A stretch of 64,000 nt of DNA from assembly GCA_905221605.1 (NCBI GenBank), contig CAJNDS010002173.1, positions 248,001 through 312,000 of the forward strand, in the 5' to 3' direction. Source of the stretch: Symbiodinium natans. Its lineage: Eukaryota; Sar; Dinophyceae; Suessiales; Symbiodiniaceae. The notes under the pieces were generated by a model that searched no databases, was not told where the DNA came from, and saw only the letters and a list, made by a program, of their open reading frames with translations. Below are positions 1 through 11,300 of the stretch, in pieces (within the stretch, counting starts at the first letter, position 1; every line of letters begins with the position of its first letter). Both the position numbers and the translations under genes were made by a program.

Positions 1-146
1 ACCCCTTCGGCCCCTTCGCGGGTGGAGAAGTGCCCCCCTCACTACAACCTCCCGAATCATCACACAAGCAAGGAAGCACGTAAAATGCCCCGCAACTCCA
101 AACAGAATGCCTGAACATGTGATCCGACCTTGGAGTGCACGCAGAC

Positions 147-254
147 GTACTCCACGGCAAGGCGGAAGTTATCTTGAAGGTGTGCGCCCTCAAAGCGCCT
201 CGTAAGGCTTTCGAGTTCGGCCATGAACCCCACCCCGAGATTCTTCCCCCGGAT
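147..254 (-). CDS. Internal exon of an unassigned gene
   Basis: A 108-nt open segment (36 codons, phase 0 at both ends) follows a TTGCAG acceptor and stops at a GT donor. The product begins IRGKNLGVGFMAELES and includes LTRRFEGAHLQDNF, a charged, helix-like composition unlike the repeats around it. Splice-bounded exons of this size are typical of the better identified genes in this window. I do not recognise the protein. It may belong to the same minus-strand gene as the exons at 3.6-6.2 kb, but no junction could be tested. Confidence 0.4.
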
Positions 255-3200
255 CTGCAATCTCTACACATGTCATGAACACTCACAATCGCACGGTTGC
301 CACGGACCTTCGGGCGTTCTTCACTCTCAGGCCTCATGCTTGGACACCGTCTCAGCACACCCTGAAGCCTGAATGCTAAGAAAAGCCCCAACTCACGGAC
401 TTCAGTACGAAGATGGCTGCGCGTGGCTTGGCCGACGTCAGGGTCCAGGGTTTAAGAATTTAAGCTTTGTGCCTAGGGTCGCAGGCGAAGACGGAACAAG
501 TCAACCCCCCCTCCCTTCATGGACAGTATGCTAATGCCAACAGATTTCGTTCTAACAGTCCATAACCTCAATGCTGCCATCCAATGCAAGGTGCGCCTAT
601 CGTGCATCACGGCCACCATGTACACAGCCACACTGTCGACATAGTAGGCCTAGGTGGATTCCTTCAGCTCCCTAGGCACTCCAAATAAACTAGCCACTGC
701 CCTGCAAAATCCAAGAGCCTCTGTGGCCCAATGAAAAAGGTTCTAATTCGGGCTTGGCGTTTATGATTTTGGGCTTCGGGGGCGGCTTTTGTTCGGTCCG
801 CGACTCGGCCCTTCGTGGCCGGAAGTTGAATCGTTTGGTCTGGCTTGTGGCAAACATGCGCAAATCCCGAAGTATGGGTCCTGGTCCGCAGAACCAGTGC
901 ACCCACCCAAAGATTAAACCGTAGAGACTCTTGACCTGAAACACCCTGAAAAAAGCACCAGGATCCCCATCACATAAGCCCTTCCCTGACCAGCGATGCC
1001 AGGAGCAATTAACTTAAAACCCTACCAATCTCTGACTGAGCCAAGCTGCCAAAATGCCTCGGCTGACATTCGGAGTTGATTGTTACTAAATTGTTACAAA
1101 ATTAGGCAGTGATGCGTGCAAAGCGAAAGTGTGTGTGCGCCACTGAAAAGGCATGTCCGCGCACAGAAAAGATGGTGTGTTGCAAAAAGACATGTGCGTT
1201 TGTCGATACACATGCAAACGTGGGCGAATATTGCTGCACTTGCCATACGCACGCGTGTCTTTGAATGCTGCCCATGTATAGCACATGTCCGTATCGAAAT
1301 GTCAGCGGCATGAGGGTGGACGAAACATTGCTATGCTTCTTCCTGCACACGCACATTGTATGCTCGTGAAGAAACTGCAAAGATACTAACGCACATAGAA
1401 GCCACACAACTCGAAATGGCTGCGAGGAGGCTGCAAAATTGCTGCGGATTTTCCCACGCAGATCCCTCTCAACCCAGCATCGACCTGGGGATTTGTCTCT
1501 TTTGTTCCCCTGCTATGGTACAGCTCCTTGTAGTGCTTATAATTCTCTCACTGGGTTTAGACTGGACCCTACATTGGCCCAGCAGCACAGCATCGTCTCA
1601 CGGCAAGCTCCGACCAAGTGATGGAGTTCCTCCTCAAGCTTCTCACAGGGCAAGAGTTTGGGGCTTTTGGCTGCTGGGGTTTAGTCAAGTTGGCCATTCG
1701 GGTTGCAACCAGCGAGGAGGAAACTCAGAACCCCCAAGCCGATCTTGCACCCGTGTGCGAGCGCATAAACGCCAGGGACGCACCTGCGTGGGCATGCGAA
1801 GACACACATGCAGGTTTCAATTTCGGATGTGCTCAGTTCGAAGTCTTGTGTCTTTGGTCATTTGGAAGTCTTCAACCAACACGACGTGAGGTGGGGTGTC
1901 CCATTGTTCTCACTTTGGGAACTTCCACAGGCTCGGCCTGGAGCTCTTGAAGCCCGGCCATGTGCCAAACACACTCGAACCTCTCGCATCCTTCAAGGAG
2001 TGAAGCGCCCCCCCATGATCACTCCTCATAGAGGCCAGGAAGCTGCCACAGCAGGTCGGCCACCTTGGGAGCGTTTGCTGGGAAAAAAGGGAGGAGAAGG
2101 GGGGAGAAGGGGGGAGAAGGGGGGCTAGGGCTAGGGCGAGGGCCTCCCAAGAGACACGGCGGAAGATCCGACCACTCCAGCTGCGCAAGAAAAAACGTCT
2201 CAAGGTTGGGAGCCACTCTAGCCCTGAAGTCCTAAGCCCTCAAACCAAAAGCCCCCACCTCCGTGCAACAACTGTTAAACCGCCCACCACCGCAAGCTGG
2301 GCCCAAGCCGCCAGGAGCGTCCAGCCCACTCCGACCGCCCAGCTCGGCACCGCCCCAGCGCCCAGGCCTCTGTACCATGGCGGCTTGGCATTCGGGCGAC
2401 AAGCCCTTAAAACCCTTTACGCCCAAGAAACCGCTCTAAGCCCCTAAGCAGACAGCCCAACACACCCTCGAAGCCCGGTACGGGTACTACCCGGGCGCCT
2501 GCCCCAAAGAGCGCCAGGTGCAAGGCGCAGAGGGCGGCCCGGCGCATCGCTCGGCGAGGGCGCCGGCATGGCTCGGGCTCGGCTCAAATGGGGGATGCGC
2601 CGTTTTCTACGGGAGGTTCGGGTTCAGGGTTGTGAGGCTTTAGGAGGAGTGCTGGGCTCAAGCAGGCTTTTTGGTGTACTTGTGGCTCGAAGTTCAAGGC
2701 ACGAGTACATCTACTAATAACCACCCATGAACCTTCATGGTAGGAATTGGGGGGTCGGGTTTGGGGTTCGGGAGTTCGGGCTTACGCTTCAGGGTTGAGG
2801 GCAAAGCATCCGGTCGAACGCAGCATGGCAAGGGACCCTGGGGCCCTAGGGCTATGCAGTGGGGAATTGCCCCCAAGGGCCTCGGGTGTGTCTATGTCGA
2901 CTTTAGAATGCTTAGAGTACTTTAGGCAACAAAAGGGCCCGTAACGTCTGGCTTCAACGCCCCCCAAACGTCGCACCGTCACACCGCCAGAGCAGCGGGA
3001 GCATGGCTAGGTAGCCCCTCCCGCCATCCCCAGAGGTCATTTGTAACCAGGGTTCCATCATTGAGCACTTGGCGGGGGATATAACTGATCTTCCGAAAGT
3101 GGCAACATAGGGGCTTGGCATTGCAGCCTGCGCAAATCTAAAGGGGCAGATACTGTTGAAGCTATGCAGGGTTTTTAGGGCTTCAAGGCTTTCTGAGGCC

Positions 3201-3484
3201 CAGCCAACAGCAAGCTAGCGAAGCATCATCCTCCAGAGGCTCTGCGTCTTCTGGTGCCGCAATGGCTTCCTGGACGGCACGCGCGCGCGCGCGGCCCACA
3301 CCCGGCTTTGCAAAGTTTAAGCAAACCCTTAACCTCTCCCCACCATCCTAACCCAACAACCGACCAGCTCCCTGAATCTTGGGGCCAAGAGCTTAAGTGC
3401 GCTAAGGCTTTCAGGGGTTTTTGCGTGTCGCTGAGGGCTGAGAGAGGTTTGGGCGGTTACACATGAGGCCTAAAGCTGACCCGA

Positions 3485-3525
<41 letters not shown>

Positions 3526-3589
3526 CCCCCGGCTTCCCCCAAGGCAAACCGTTCACAATCACAATCCTCCCCATGGTTCCTAAACCCTC
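255..3589. other. Gene-poor stretch, probably intron or spacer
   Basis: Apart from a 37-base poly-C run at 3488-3524, a short GGGGAGAA tandem near 2095-2125 and short CG alternation at 3280-3294, nothing coding was convincing on either strand. The longest open frame (plus strand, 1356-1889) has no family resemblance and no splice-bounded structure. Scattered degenerate TTTAGGG-like words occur. Confidence 0.5.
3488..3524. repeat. Poly-C tract (37 C)
   Basis: An uninterrupted run of C, followed by G and five more C. On the minus (gene) strand it reads as poly-G, about 65 nt downstream of the exon ending at 3590. It is the longest of roughly fifteen G/C homopolymers of 10 nt or more in the window. 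Confidence 0.95.
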
Positions 3590-3809
3590 TGCTCCTTCGT
3601 CAGCTTCAGGATGTCCTGCACTTCGGTCCACTTCCCAAGCACCTTCCGAGCCGGATGGGGGAATCTTGTAGCACTCAGGCTCAGGATAGGGTTTTAAGGA
3701 AGTTCTACGCCACAGTGCCGAAGTCTCATTCCCTGGCGCCCGCCTCGCCCGCAATCTTCTTCCGCTCGTTGATGTCGAGGCTCTGGAAGAGCTGCACGCA
3801 CTCATTGAC
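3590..3809 (-). CDS. Two exons of an unassigned gene
   Basis: Exon 3744-3809 (66 nt, phase 0) lies between a TGCAAG acceptor and a GC donor and encodes VNECVQLFQSLDINERKK plus IAGE. Exon 3590-3642 (53 nt) starts at a GGAAG acceptor and encodes VLGKWTEVQDILKLTKE, with a GA-type donor. Joined, they keep one frame and give a helical, charged sequence. The boundary style (AG before G, non-GT donors) matches the eIF3b exons found elsewhere in the window. The protein family was not recognised. Same strand as everything else on this side, so it may be the 3' part of a gene that starts near 6.2 kb. Confidence 0.45.
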
Positions 3810-4530
3810 CTTGCACACTAACTAAGCTCCTTGCGGGTTTGGGCTGCCTTCAAGAACTGCTCTCAGCTCTGCCTGAACTGGGAGAAGCCTAAACCCCCCA
3901 CATTCTGTTGCCCTCCTTCCTGCGTCCTGTGGCATGTAAACGACTACGTTAGATGCCGCGCGGTTCTGGAGAGAGACTCGGGGTTGGAGCCCAAATAGAC
4001 TCGGTGCTTTCGGTGAAGGAGGCTTGTCTTTGTGGGCCACCTAACTCTAACCAAAAAGAAAACGGCCAACAAAAATCTATAAACCCTACAGACCCAAGAA
4101 ACATTATGAACCCGGTGCACCCTATACAAAGCCCTACAAGACCCGAAAACTGCCCCGAAAGGCCCTACACCCTAAGTCCCCAGGATGAGAGGAGTCTGCC
4201 TTCTGCGGGAAGAGGAGGGAATTCTCCTGAAGGAGTGGCCCGCCGGGCATGAGGGCTGAGGGATTCGGGTGGGTTCGGTTCGACTGCTCGGGGCTCGGAA
4301 AGCTTCGGGCCAATCCTGGTGTTGCGGACCTTTGTGCGTTGAAGGTTCTGGGAAGCAACGGTTTTGCGGCTTTGGTTGGGGCCTTCAGCTGAGACAAAGT
4401 GCAGGGCAGCAGGTTAGGTGCAAGACTTTCCTGGGACCCGTGATGGACACCGATAAGCTTCTCCCCCTCCCCCACGGAAGGGGCTACGGCTATGGCTGCG
4501 TGCCTGCAACATCGGCTCCAGGAAGTTCAC

Positions 4531-5027
4531 TTGCCAGAACAGCATCATGATGCTCTTCTCAAATTCCTCCGTCGGGTCGTAAGTGAGGTTGTGGCCTTTC
4601 TTTGGTTAATTGGGGGGTTGGGGGGGAGGGGTACAAGGCATGCTTAAAGGCCGCCCTGAGCCCTGAACCGGGACAGGGCCCGGGGGCTGAACAGGAGTAG
4701 GGCTTCCTGCTTTCAGACTTGCAATAGGGGCATTTCTCAAAATTGGTGTTTCTCCATTGTCGGAGTTCCTTTGTCTCAGGTAGCCAACACATACGTACAT
4801 GATCAAGTTGGCAGCACTCCTTGAGACGTAGACCAAACCTCAAAAAGCACATTTTATAAATCCTAAACCCTAAACCCCTCAACCCCTCAACTCTTATCCC
4901 CTCAACCCTCAACCCTAAAATCCTGAAGCCCCTGCCTGGGCCTTGCACGCAGAGTCCCTCCCCTAAAGCCATGCCAGCAGAGGGTGCCTGTAGCACCTCC
5001 CCCACTTCATCGGCAAACTCCTGCATC
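4531..5027 (-). CDS. Two short exons of an unassigned gene
   Basis: Exon 4997-5027 (31 nt: MQEFADEVGE) lies between a TTTGAG acceptor and a GT donor. Exon 4531-4566 (36 nt: EFEKSIMMLFWQ) follows a CGGAG acceptor and ends at GT. The two join in frame to read ADEVGEEFEKSIMMLFW. The intron between them is rich in CCCTAAA- and CCCTCAA-like words. No family recognised. It probably belongs with the exons at 3.6-3.8 and 6.1 kb. Confidence 0.45.
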
Positions 5028-5078
5028 CTCAAAGGCTCAGCGGGAGGGAGGCTCAGAGGTTCAGAGGTTCAACCTCTC

Positions 5079-5240
5079 ACCCCTAAACCCTAAACCCCAA
5101 AACCCCTGACCCCCTAAACCCCTCTACACCCCCCTAAACCCCTAAACCCCTAAACCCCTAAACCCCTAAACCCCTAAACCCCTAAACCCCTAAACCCCTA
5201 AACCCCTCAACCCCTCAACCCCTCAACCCCTAAACCCTAC
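5079..5240. repeat. CCCCTAAA tandem array
   Basis: About 18 copies of an 8-nt unit CCCCTAAA with CCCCTCAA variants, one base longer than the 7-nt telomere-like CCCTAAA found elsewhere. It ends in a poly-C run near 5239-5251. Confidence 0.9.
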
Positions 5241-5682
5241 CCCCCCCCCCCTCCCCAAATGCTCCACAAAACCAAGGGTTTGGCTCTGGCAGCTGGGGCC
5301 GCGGGCTGGAGCGCGCCGTGGAGCTGCACAGCGTTGATGCGGCCGTCCTCCCGGCGTAATGGGGGGCTTTCATAGGGGGCTTCTTAGAAGGGTGCTTGAA
5401 AAAAGGGCCTCAAGAGGGCTTTTTTGGGTTTTGTTTTTGGGGCGAGGGGGGGGGGGCTTGTTTATGGCTTTTGGGGGCGTTTTGGGCTTTATCGGGCTTT
5501 AGGGCCTAGAGTCTGAACTTTCTGGTTTCTTGTTTGTTTCCGGCATTAGGGGTCAGGTTCAGATGCAGGTGCGTGCAAAATGCTGAGGGCTCGGGGCCCC
5601 AGAAACCCCTAAATCTTACCAAAAGGCAGGTCAAACATTGCACAAAGCACCCAAGCAAATCCATGAAGATGCAGAAATGGGG

Positions 5683-6092
5683 TTCAGGGTTCAGGGTTTA
5701 GGGTTTAGGGTTTAGGGTTTTAGGGTTTTAGGGTTTAAGGGTTTAAGGGTTTGAGGGTTTAGGGTTCAGGGTTCAGGGTTCAGGGTTTAGGGTTTAGGGT
5801 TTAGGGTTTACGGGTCTAAGGGTTTGAGGGTTTGAGGGTTTAAGGGTTTAAGGGTTTAAGGGTTTAAGGGTTTAAGGGTTTAAGGGTTTAAGGGTTTAAG
5901 GGTTTAAGGGTTTAAGGGTTTAAGGGTTTGAGGGTTTAAGGGTTTAAGGGTTTGAGGGTTGGGGTTTAGGGTTCAGGGTTCAGGGTTCAGGGTTCAGGGT
6001 CCACGGTCCAGGGTCCAGGGTCCAGGGTTTAGGGTCCAGGGTCCAGGGTTTAGGGTTTAGGGTTTAGGGTTTTGGGGTCAGGGTTTAGGGTT
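5683..6092. repeat. TTTAGGG / TTTAAGGG variant array
   Basis: About 400 nt of telomere-like repeats in blocks: 7-nt TTTAGGG and TTCAGGG, then more than 20 copies of 8-nt TTTAAGGG with TTTGAGGG variants, then TCCAGGG and TTTAGGG again. The block pattern implies local tandem expansion of individual variants rather than one telomere addition. Confidence 0.95.
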
Positions 6093-6124
6093 TAGGCTCC
6101 AAATTCCCCAAATTGTCGGGGGTC

Positions 6125-6181
6125 CTCCATCTGCGGGATCGAGTCCAGGAGAGCCCCCATGTCCATGGAGCCAAGAGCCAC
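6125..6181 (-). CDS. Exon of an unassigned gene
   Basis: A 57-nt phase-0 exon (19 codons) follows a CACTGAG acceptor and ends before a GA donor. It encodes VALGSMDMGALLDSIPQME. It sits between two telomere-like arrays, which must therefore be intronic if the exon is real. Family not recognised. Confidence 0.42.
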
Positions 6182-6225
6182 CTCAGTGTGCGTCCAAGCT
6201 TGAGGGGCAAAAGGAGTTAGGGCTC

Positions 6226-6388
6226 CGGGTTTAGGGCTTATGGGTTTAGGGTTTAGGGCTTATGGGTTATGGGTTTAGGGTTTAGGGTTTAGGGTTTAGG
6301 GTTTAGGGTTTAGGGTTTAGGGGTTAGGGGTTTAGGGTTTAGGGTTTAGGGTTTAGGGTTTAGGGTTTAGGGTTTAGGGTTTAGGGCA
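6226..6388. repeat. TTTAGGG array
   Basis: Roughly 20 copies of TTTAGGG, the last dozen almost perfect, preceded by degenerate TTATGGG copies. Plus-strand TTTAGGG means CCCTAAA on the coding strand of the flanking genes. Confidence 0.95.
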
Positions 6389-6399
6389 AAAGGATTTGG

Positions 6400-8341
6400 G
6401 GCTTAGGGAAGTTTAGGGCTTGGGGCTTTGGGCTTAGGGGCTTACTTACTGGGTCTTTGTGGGAGATAAGGGAATTCGGTACCCAATTTACTCCCGTAAA
6501 GGCGAATATAGAGGGGACATAAAGTACCTAATTCACTCATCTTCGGGCTTAGCGCCTGAGGGGGTTTGAGCAGGTTGGGAAAGGCCCTAAGCTAAAGCGA
6601 GGGCTGTTGGGGGCCTCAGACCCTACAAATCCACACACCTGGTTTCGGGTTGTGGGGTTTAAGGCTGAGGTGCAAATGGGGACCCTCAACCAAAAACCCT
6701 AAGCCCTGACCTTATGGATTTGAAGGGGGTTTATAGTGACCTCCGCCCGAAGACTAACCCCCCCAACCCCTAACATTGAATCTTCTAATTCTAGTATCTC
6801 ATAGCATTAGCTCAAAAAACCTTGATATTGAGGGAGCATGGGCTTTGCAAGAGCGAGCCCACCTTTTGTAAACGCAGATCGAACGAGCTTATAACCCTTT
6901 GGACCCTAGACTTGGAGCTCCAGACCGAAGACTCCTGCATCCGTTTTCCAGCGGGAAGACTCATGAAATGACGAGCGTTCTCCAGACCAGGTGTTGACAG
7001 GGTCCCAAGGTGTGACAAGGAGATCCGGAAGGTTAGACGCTTGGAGAGGAAAAAGGACATCAACCCCTGAACGTCCCTGAACCCTGAAGCCTGAACCCTA
7101 GTACCCCGAAGCTTACTGAGATCCGGCCTGTAGAAAATCGCCCCTGGAGCACAGGGATGCCTCTGCCGCAGTCAAGAGAGAGTGCGTTGGGGAGGTAGAG
7201 TGTGGGTAGAGGGTCGTATGAGGGCTTAGGCTTGATGCAGCCGTGGGCGGCACTTGGGGAAGATCGCAACACACCTCGAATTGGACCTGTTTAGGCTCCA
7301 AGCTGTCCGAACAAAAAGTGTAAGCACTTAAGCCCTGACTCTCAATGCACCGAGATGTTGCTTCATGAAGGAGGGCAGCAGGGAGCTTAACAGATGTGCG
7401 TGAGGCACGTGCACACACGCAAGAACCAGCATCGTAAGCTTCTAGCCCCTTGCGGCAAGCCCTAATCTCTAATGAACTTGTCTTAAGTGACCGTAAATTC
7501 ATGAAGAGGAGACCATCTTATTGACTTCAAACAACATCATCCCACTATGTATTTACAACATACGCTGCGTAAAGCTGCCTTTCAGTAAGCCCTTAAACCC
7601 AAATCCCCACACCTGGACCCTAAACTCCAAAAAACCCAAGCCCTGGACCCTCAACTCCTGAACTCTCAACTCCTGAACCCCAAACCCTAGACCCCAAACC
7701 CCTATACCCTAGTACTTATGACTAAGTATCAGGCCCTGGCCTGCTCCCCATCTTCAAGCACCGCCCGCGCGTGGGCGCGAACACGCCTTGGTTCGATGGT
7801 CCCGGTGGCCCAGTCTGAATCTCACGAAACGGTTTAGGGTTCGGGGGTTTCGGGTTTAGGGTTGCAAGTCCAAAGCGGTGAAAACGGGTGAGACCATGCT
7901 CTTGCTTACACATCCGGGACTCCTCAGCGGAAGTTCAGCCCCGAACCCCCGAAACCTGAAGAGAGAACGCTTAGCTGCTTGGAAGAACCTGGGTTGGACC
8001 CTAGAAGAGAGCTTGTTAGAATTCCGGAGCATTCCTAGTAGGGCTTCTAGTGTTTCTAGGGCTTAGGCAGAGCCGGAAAGCATTCCAAGAAAGCGAATCT
8101 CGACCTGGCGATATCGACCTGGGGGCCTCTCCACGCCACACCAAGACAAAGGTCAGAAGCAGTGAAAAGAAGCAGAAAGAAGCCTCAGTGCTCCTAAGCC
8201 CTCAACCCCCTAAAGCGCCCTTTGGGCTGTCGGGAAACATGGAGCCAGCAATCCGTTAGCCTCTCGAAAATTTCAGCCCAAACGCCCTGCGCCCCAAATC
8301 CACCCCGACCGACTTGCGCCCAGCAGCTTCATGTAGGGCGC
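6400..8341. other. Stretch without a supported gene
   Basis: Mostly single-copy sequence with scattered CCCTAAA-like words (7590-7710). Minus-strand frames at 6812-7063 and 7060-7272 are open but lack recognisable homology or clear splice edges. It is probably intron of the CFAP61-like gene or the spacer downstream of it. Confidence 0.4.
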
Positions 8342-11300
8342 TTTGAGGAGGTTGTCATAGGGATCCAGCTGGAAGCACTGGGCCAAGACCTCGGGGGGTC
8401 TAGCTGAGTCTAGCTCCACCTGATGGCTCACGGAAAGAGACCCAGGGAGCCCAACGCCCCTCAATTCGGAATAGACCTGAAACTACGTCGGCGGGTCCTC
8501 ACATAGGTTGCACAGGGAGGTAGATTCCACAATTCAGGTGAACTCTGGCCATGAAGCCTCAGCCACAACCCCCCGAAAGCTCAAAAATCTCAAGCTTCAG
8601 GAGAACCGATTTCGAAGACAGCTCAGCTGAGGCGACAGCGTTGATGTCCACATCTGACGTGAGGCACATCAGTCCGACCGCGCGGCCGTCCACCTAATCC
8701 GGAACCCCTGCAAACATAACTTCCGACTCCGCTAAAACCCCAAACCCCTAAAATCGAAAACGGCTTATGGTGTAGGGTTTAGGGTTTAGGGTTTAGGGTT
8801 TAGGGTTTAGGGTTTAGGGTTTAGGGTTTAGGGTTTAGGGTTTAGGGTTTAGGGTTTAGGGTTTAGGGTTTAGGGTTTAGGCCTGAATCCCCAAGACCAG
8901 AACGCTGGGCCAACCTCGGCCACCAGCGCACGGTTCTCTTCGTTCTGCGCCTCAGCCCACTCTGGAAACTCTCCAGCGCGGGAGGTGGCCGAAGCCCAGA
9001 ACACTCCACACGAGGGTGCAAGCTTCTTGGCAGGTTTAGGGTTTGGAGTCAGTAGGGATTGGGGGTTTTAGGTCATAGGGCTTAGGGCTAAAGGTCGGAG
9101 GGCTCGGGGTTTAAGGTCAGAGGGTTTGGGGTGTGGCAGCGTAGCACTGGCCTCTACGAGCTCCGCGATGAAGAAATCACCGTAGACTGCGGTGACGACC
9201 TGAACATGTCAGCTACGGGTGTACTTGAAGGGTTTAGGGTTTACGGTTTCGGGTTTCGGGTTTAGGGTTTCGGGTTCAGGGTTTCGGGTTTAGGGTTTCG
9301 GGTTTTGGGTTTAGGGTTCATGGAATATGGCTATTTCGCAGATAGGGGCTACCCTCTTTGGATTCCCCTGAACCCCCCCTCTACACACCCAAGATGCCAC
9401 CGCGCCGCATGTTTTACTCTCAGAGAGGCCAGCTTTCGTGATTGTACAAACGGAGGGTTTAGGGGCTTTGGGTTTTGTGGCCCAAGTCAACGAGCGTGCT
9501 GGATAATAGCCTAACTCCCGCAACCCCCATCCCTTACATCTTGGGAGCATTCCGAAGCAATTTTATGGTTGCTGTTAATTTGAGTTGATACTTAACAATG
9601 TTAAGGGGTAGGTGGGGGAGGGGTGAGGGGTGTTAACATATATTGCTCTTGAAGCCTTGCTTATGGATGTGTTTCACAGTGCTTGCAGCTTCGGATTCAG
9701 ACCCGTGGACCAAGAGCGGAACTGAGCCACGCCCTCAAATGCAGAGCGGAAAAAACCCCCTAAACCGTGGCAAAAGAGAAAGCCTGAAGACTCAACCCCT
9801 GAAGCACTCAGGCCCGAAAGGGGCTACACGCTGAACGCGTGCCTCACTCTGGGCATCGAAGACAGCCGCGAGGTTGTCGTGGTCCTCACATCCGGTGACG
9901 TCGAGGGACTTGGGAGGTTTTGGGACCCTGGTGGTGGAGTGTTCGCTTCAGGATTTGCAGGTAACCTGCCTCAGCAACCCTGGCAAGCGTTTGAGGGTGC
10001 TCGGCTGATCCCTTCCTCAGTCCGTGGACATTCCTGCAGTTGCTGCTTTGGGGGGGGTTCGGCATTTGCACATGTCCAAGACCCGAAAGTTTAACCTTGC
10101 ACCGGTTTGCAGCAGTCTCATCCTGGGATTGAACTTTTCAATCCTGAACCCCAACAACTGGCCCGATCGCACGAAACTCCGAACCCAGCAGGGGCGCCTC
10201 CACTCGAGCGATGCGGATACCTAGGGGCGCGATGACCTGCGAGCTCAGGTGTTCATGTCAGGGGGTGGAAGGTTTAAGAGATGTTCAGCCTCCACGGACA
10301 AACAGAGCGAATCCCGAAGCTTAAGATGCTCAGCCGGATCCACAGCTCAGCAAGCCGACAAGCCCCCCAAACCCCCCCCCTGCACCTGGGACCGGTTGCA
10401 GCAGAGGACCATCGGGGGATGGCCTTCAAGACCTTTGAGTTACGGAGGCTCTTGGGGGGCTCTCGGGGCTTGTGGATTAGGGGGCTTCGTGTCGATCTCT
10501 TGGGGGGCCCCTGATCCTCACGACTTGCATGACACATGTTGGCCTCCATTTGGCCTCATGCTTCGCTGTAGCCCCGAACATGCCCACATCCCGGGACCTA
10601 GATCCCACACAACTAAGTATGAACCCTGAAATGATTAAAATTAGTGGAGCCCCGGGCTGGGAGCAGCCCAGTGGTTCATCGCCATGAGCTCTTCCGACTC
10701 CATCTGGGCAGGCGCAGCTGAGGGACTTTCGCTGGGTTGAGATGGGCTTCAAGGTTTCTTCTTCTTCTTCTTCTTCTTCTTCTTCTTCTTCTTCTTCTTC
10801 TTCTTCTTCTTCTTCTTCTTCTTCTTCTTCTTCTTCTTCTGTTTTTGGTTGTTTTTTCTTTGATTGGGGGAGTTTTAAGTTGTTTCTTTTTGGAGGGGGG
10901 AGTTACAAGGGCTTTAGGGGCTTAAGTTTTGAGAGTGCAAACCCCACGCGATGACCCGCTTTTTGCGGCTTTGAGTTGCCCAAAGGCTCTTGAGGCCTTA
11001 GGACTTTCAGGGTCCCGTGAACCCGAAACCCCCATGCAAGAAAGAGTTATGAGATCCGAAAATGCTGCTTTTGCCTCGGTGGGTGAGTAAGCTCAATCAA
11101 GAACGATTTCAAAGCTATGTCACATCTTCGCAACTTATTACCGTAAGAAATACACCCCAAGCCCAACATCGAGGTGGAGGCATCTAGCTGCGCGAAGGAC
11201 TGAAACGGCTGGAGGACTTTGATGGCCGCATCCTCCCGGGTATCCTAAAGCCCCCCAAGTCCCTAAACCCACATAGGGCACCATCAGCTCGAGGGTTGAG

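Noticed and set aside
1356-1889. Plus-strand 177-codon frame
   Set aside because: No family resemblance, low-complexity Ser/Leu composition, and strand opposite to the neighbouring exons.
5683-6388. A chromosome end or telomere
   Set aside because: Single-copy sequence and exons lie on both sides, and similar arrays recur many times, so these are interstitial repeats.
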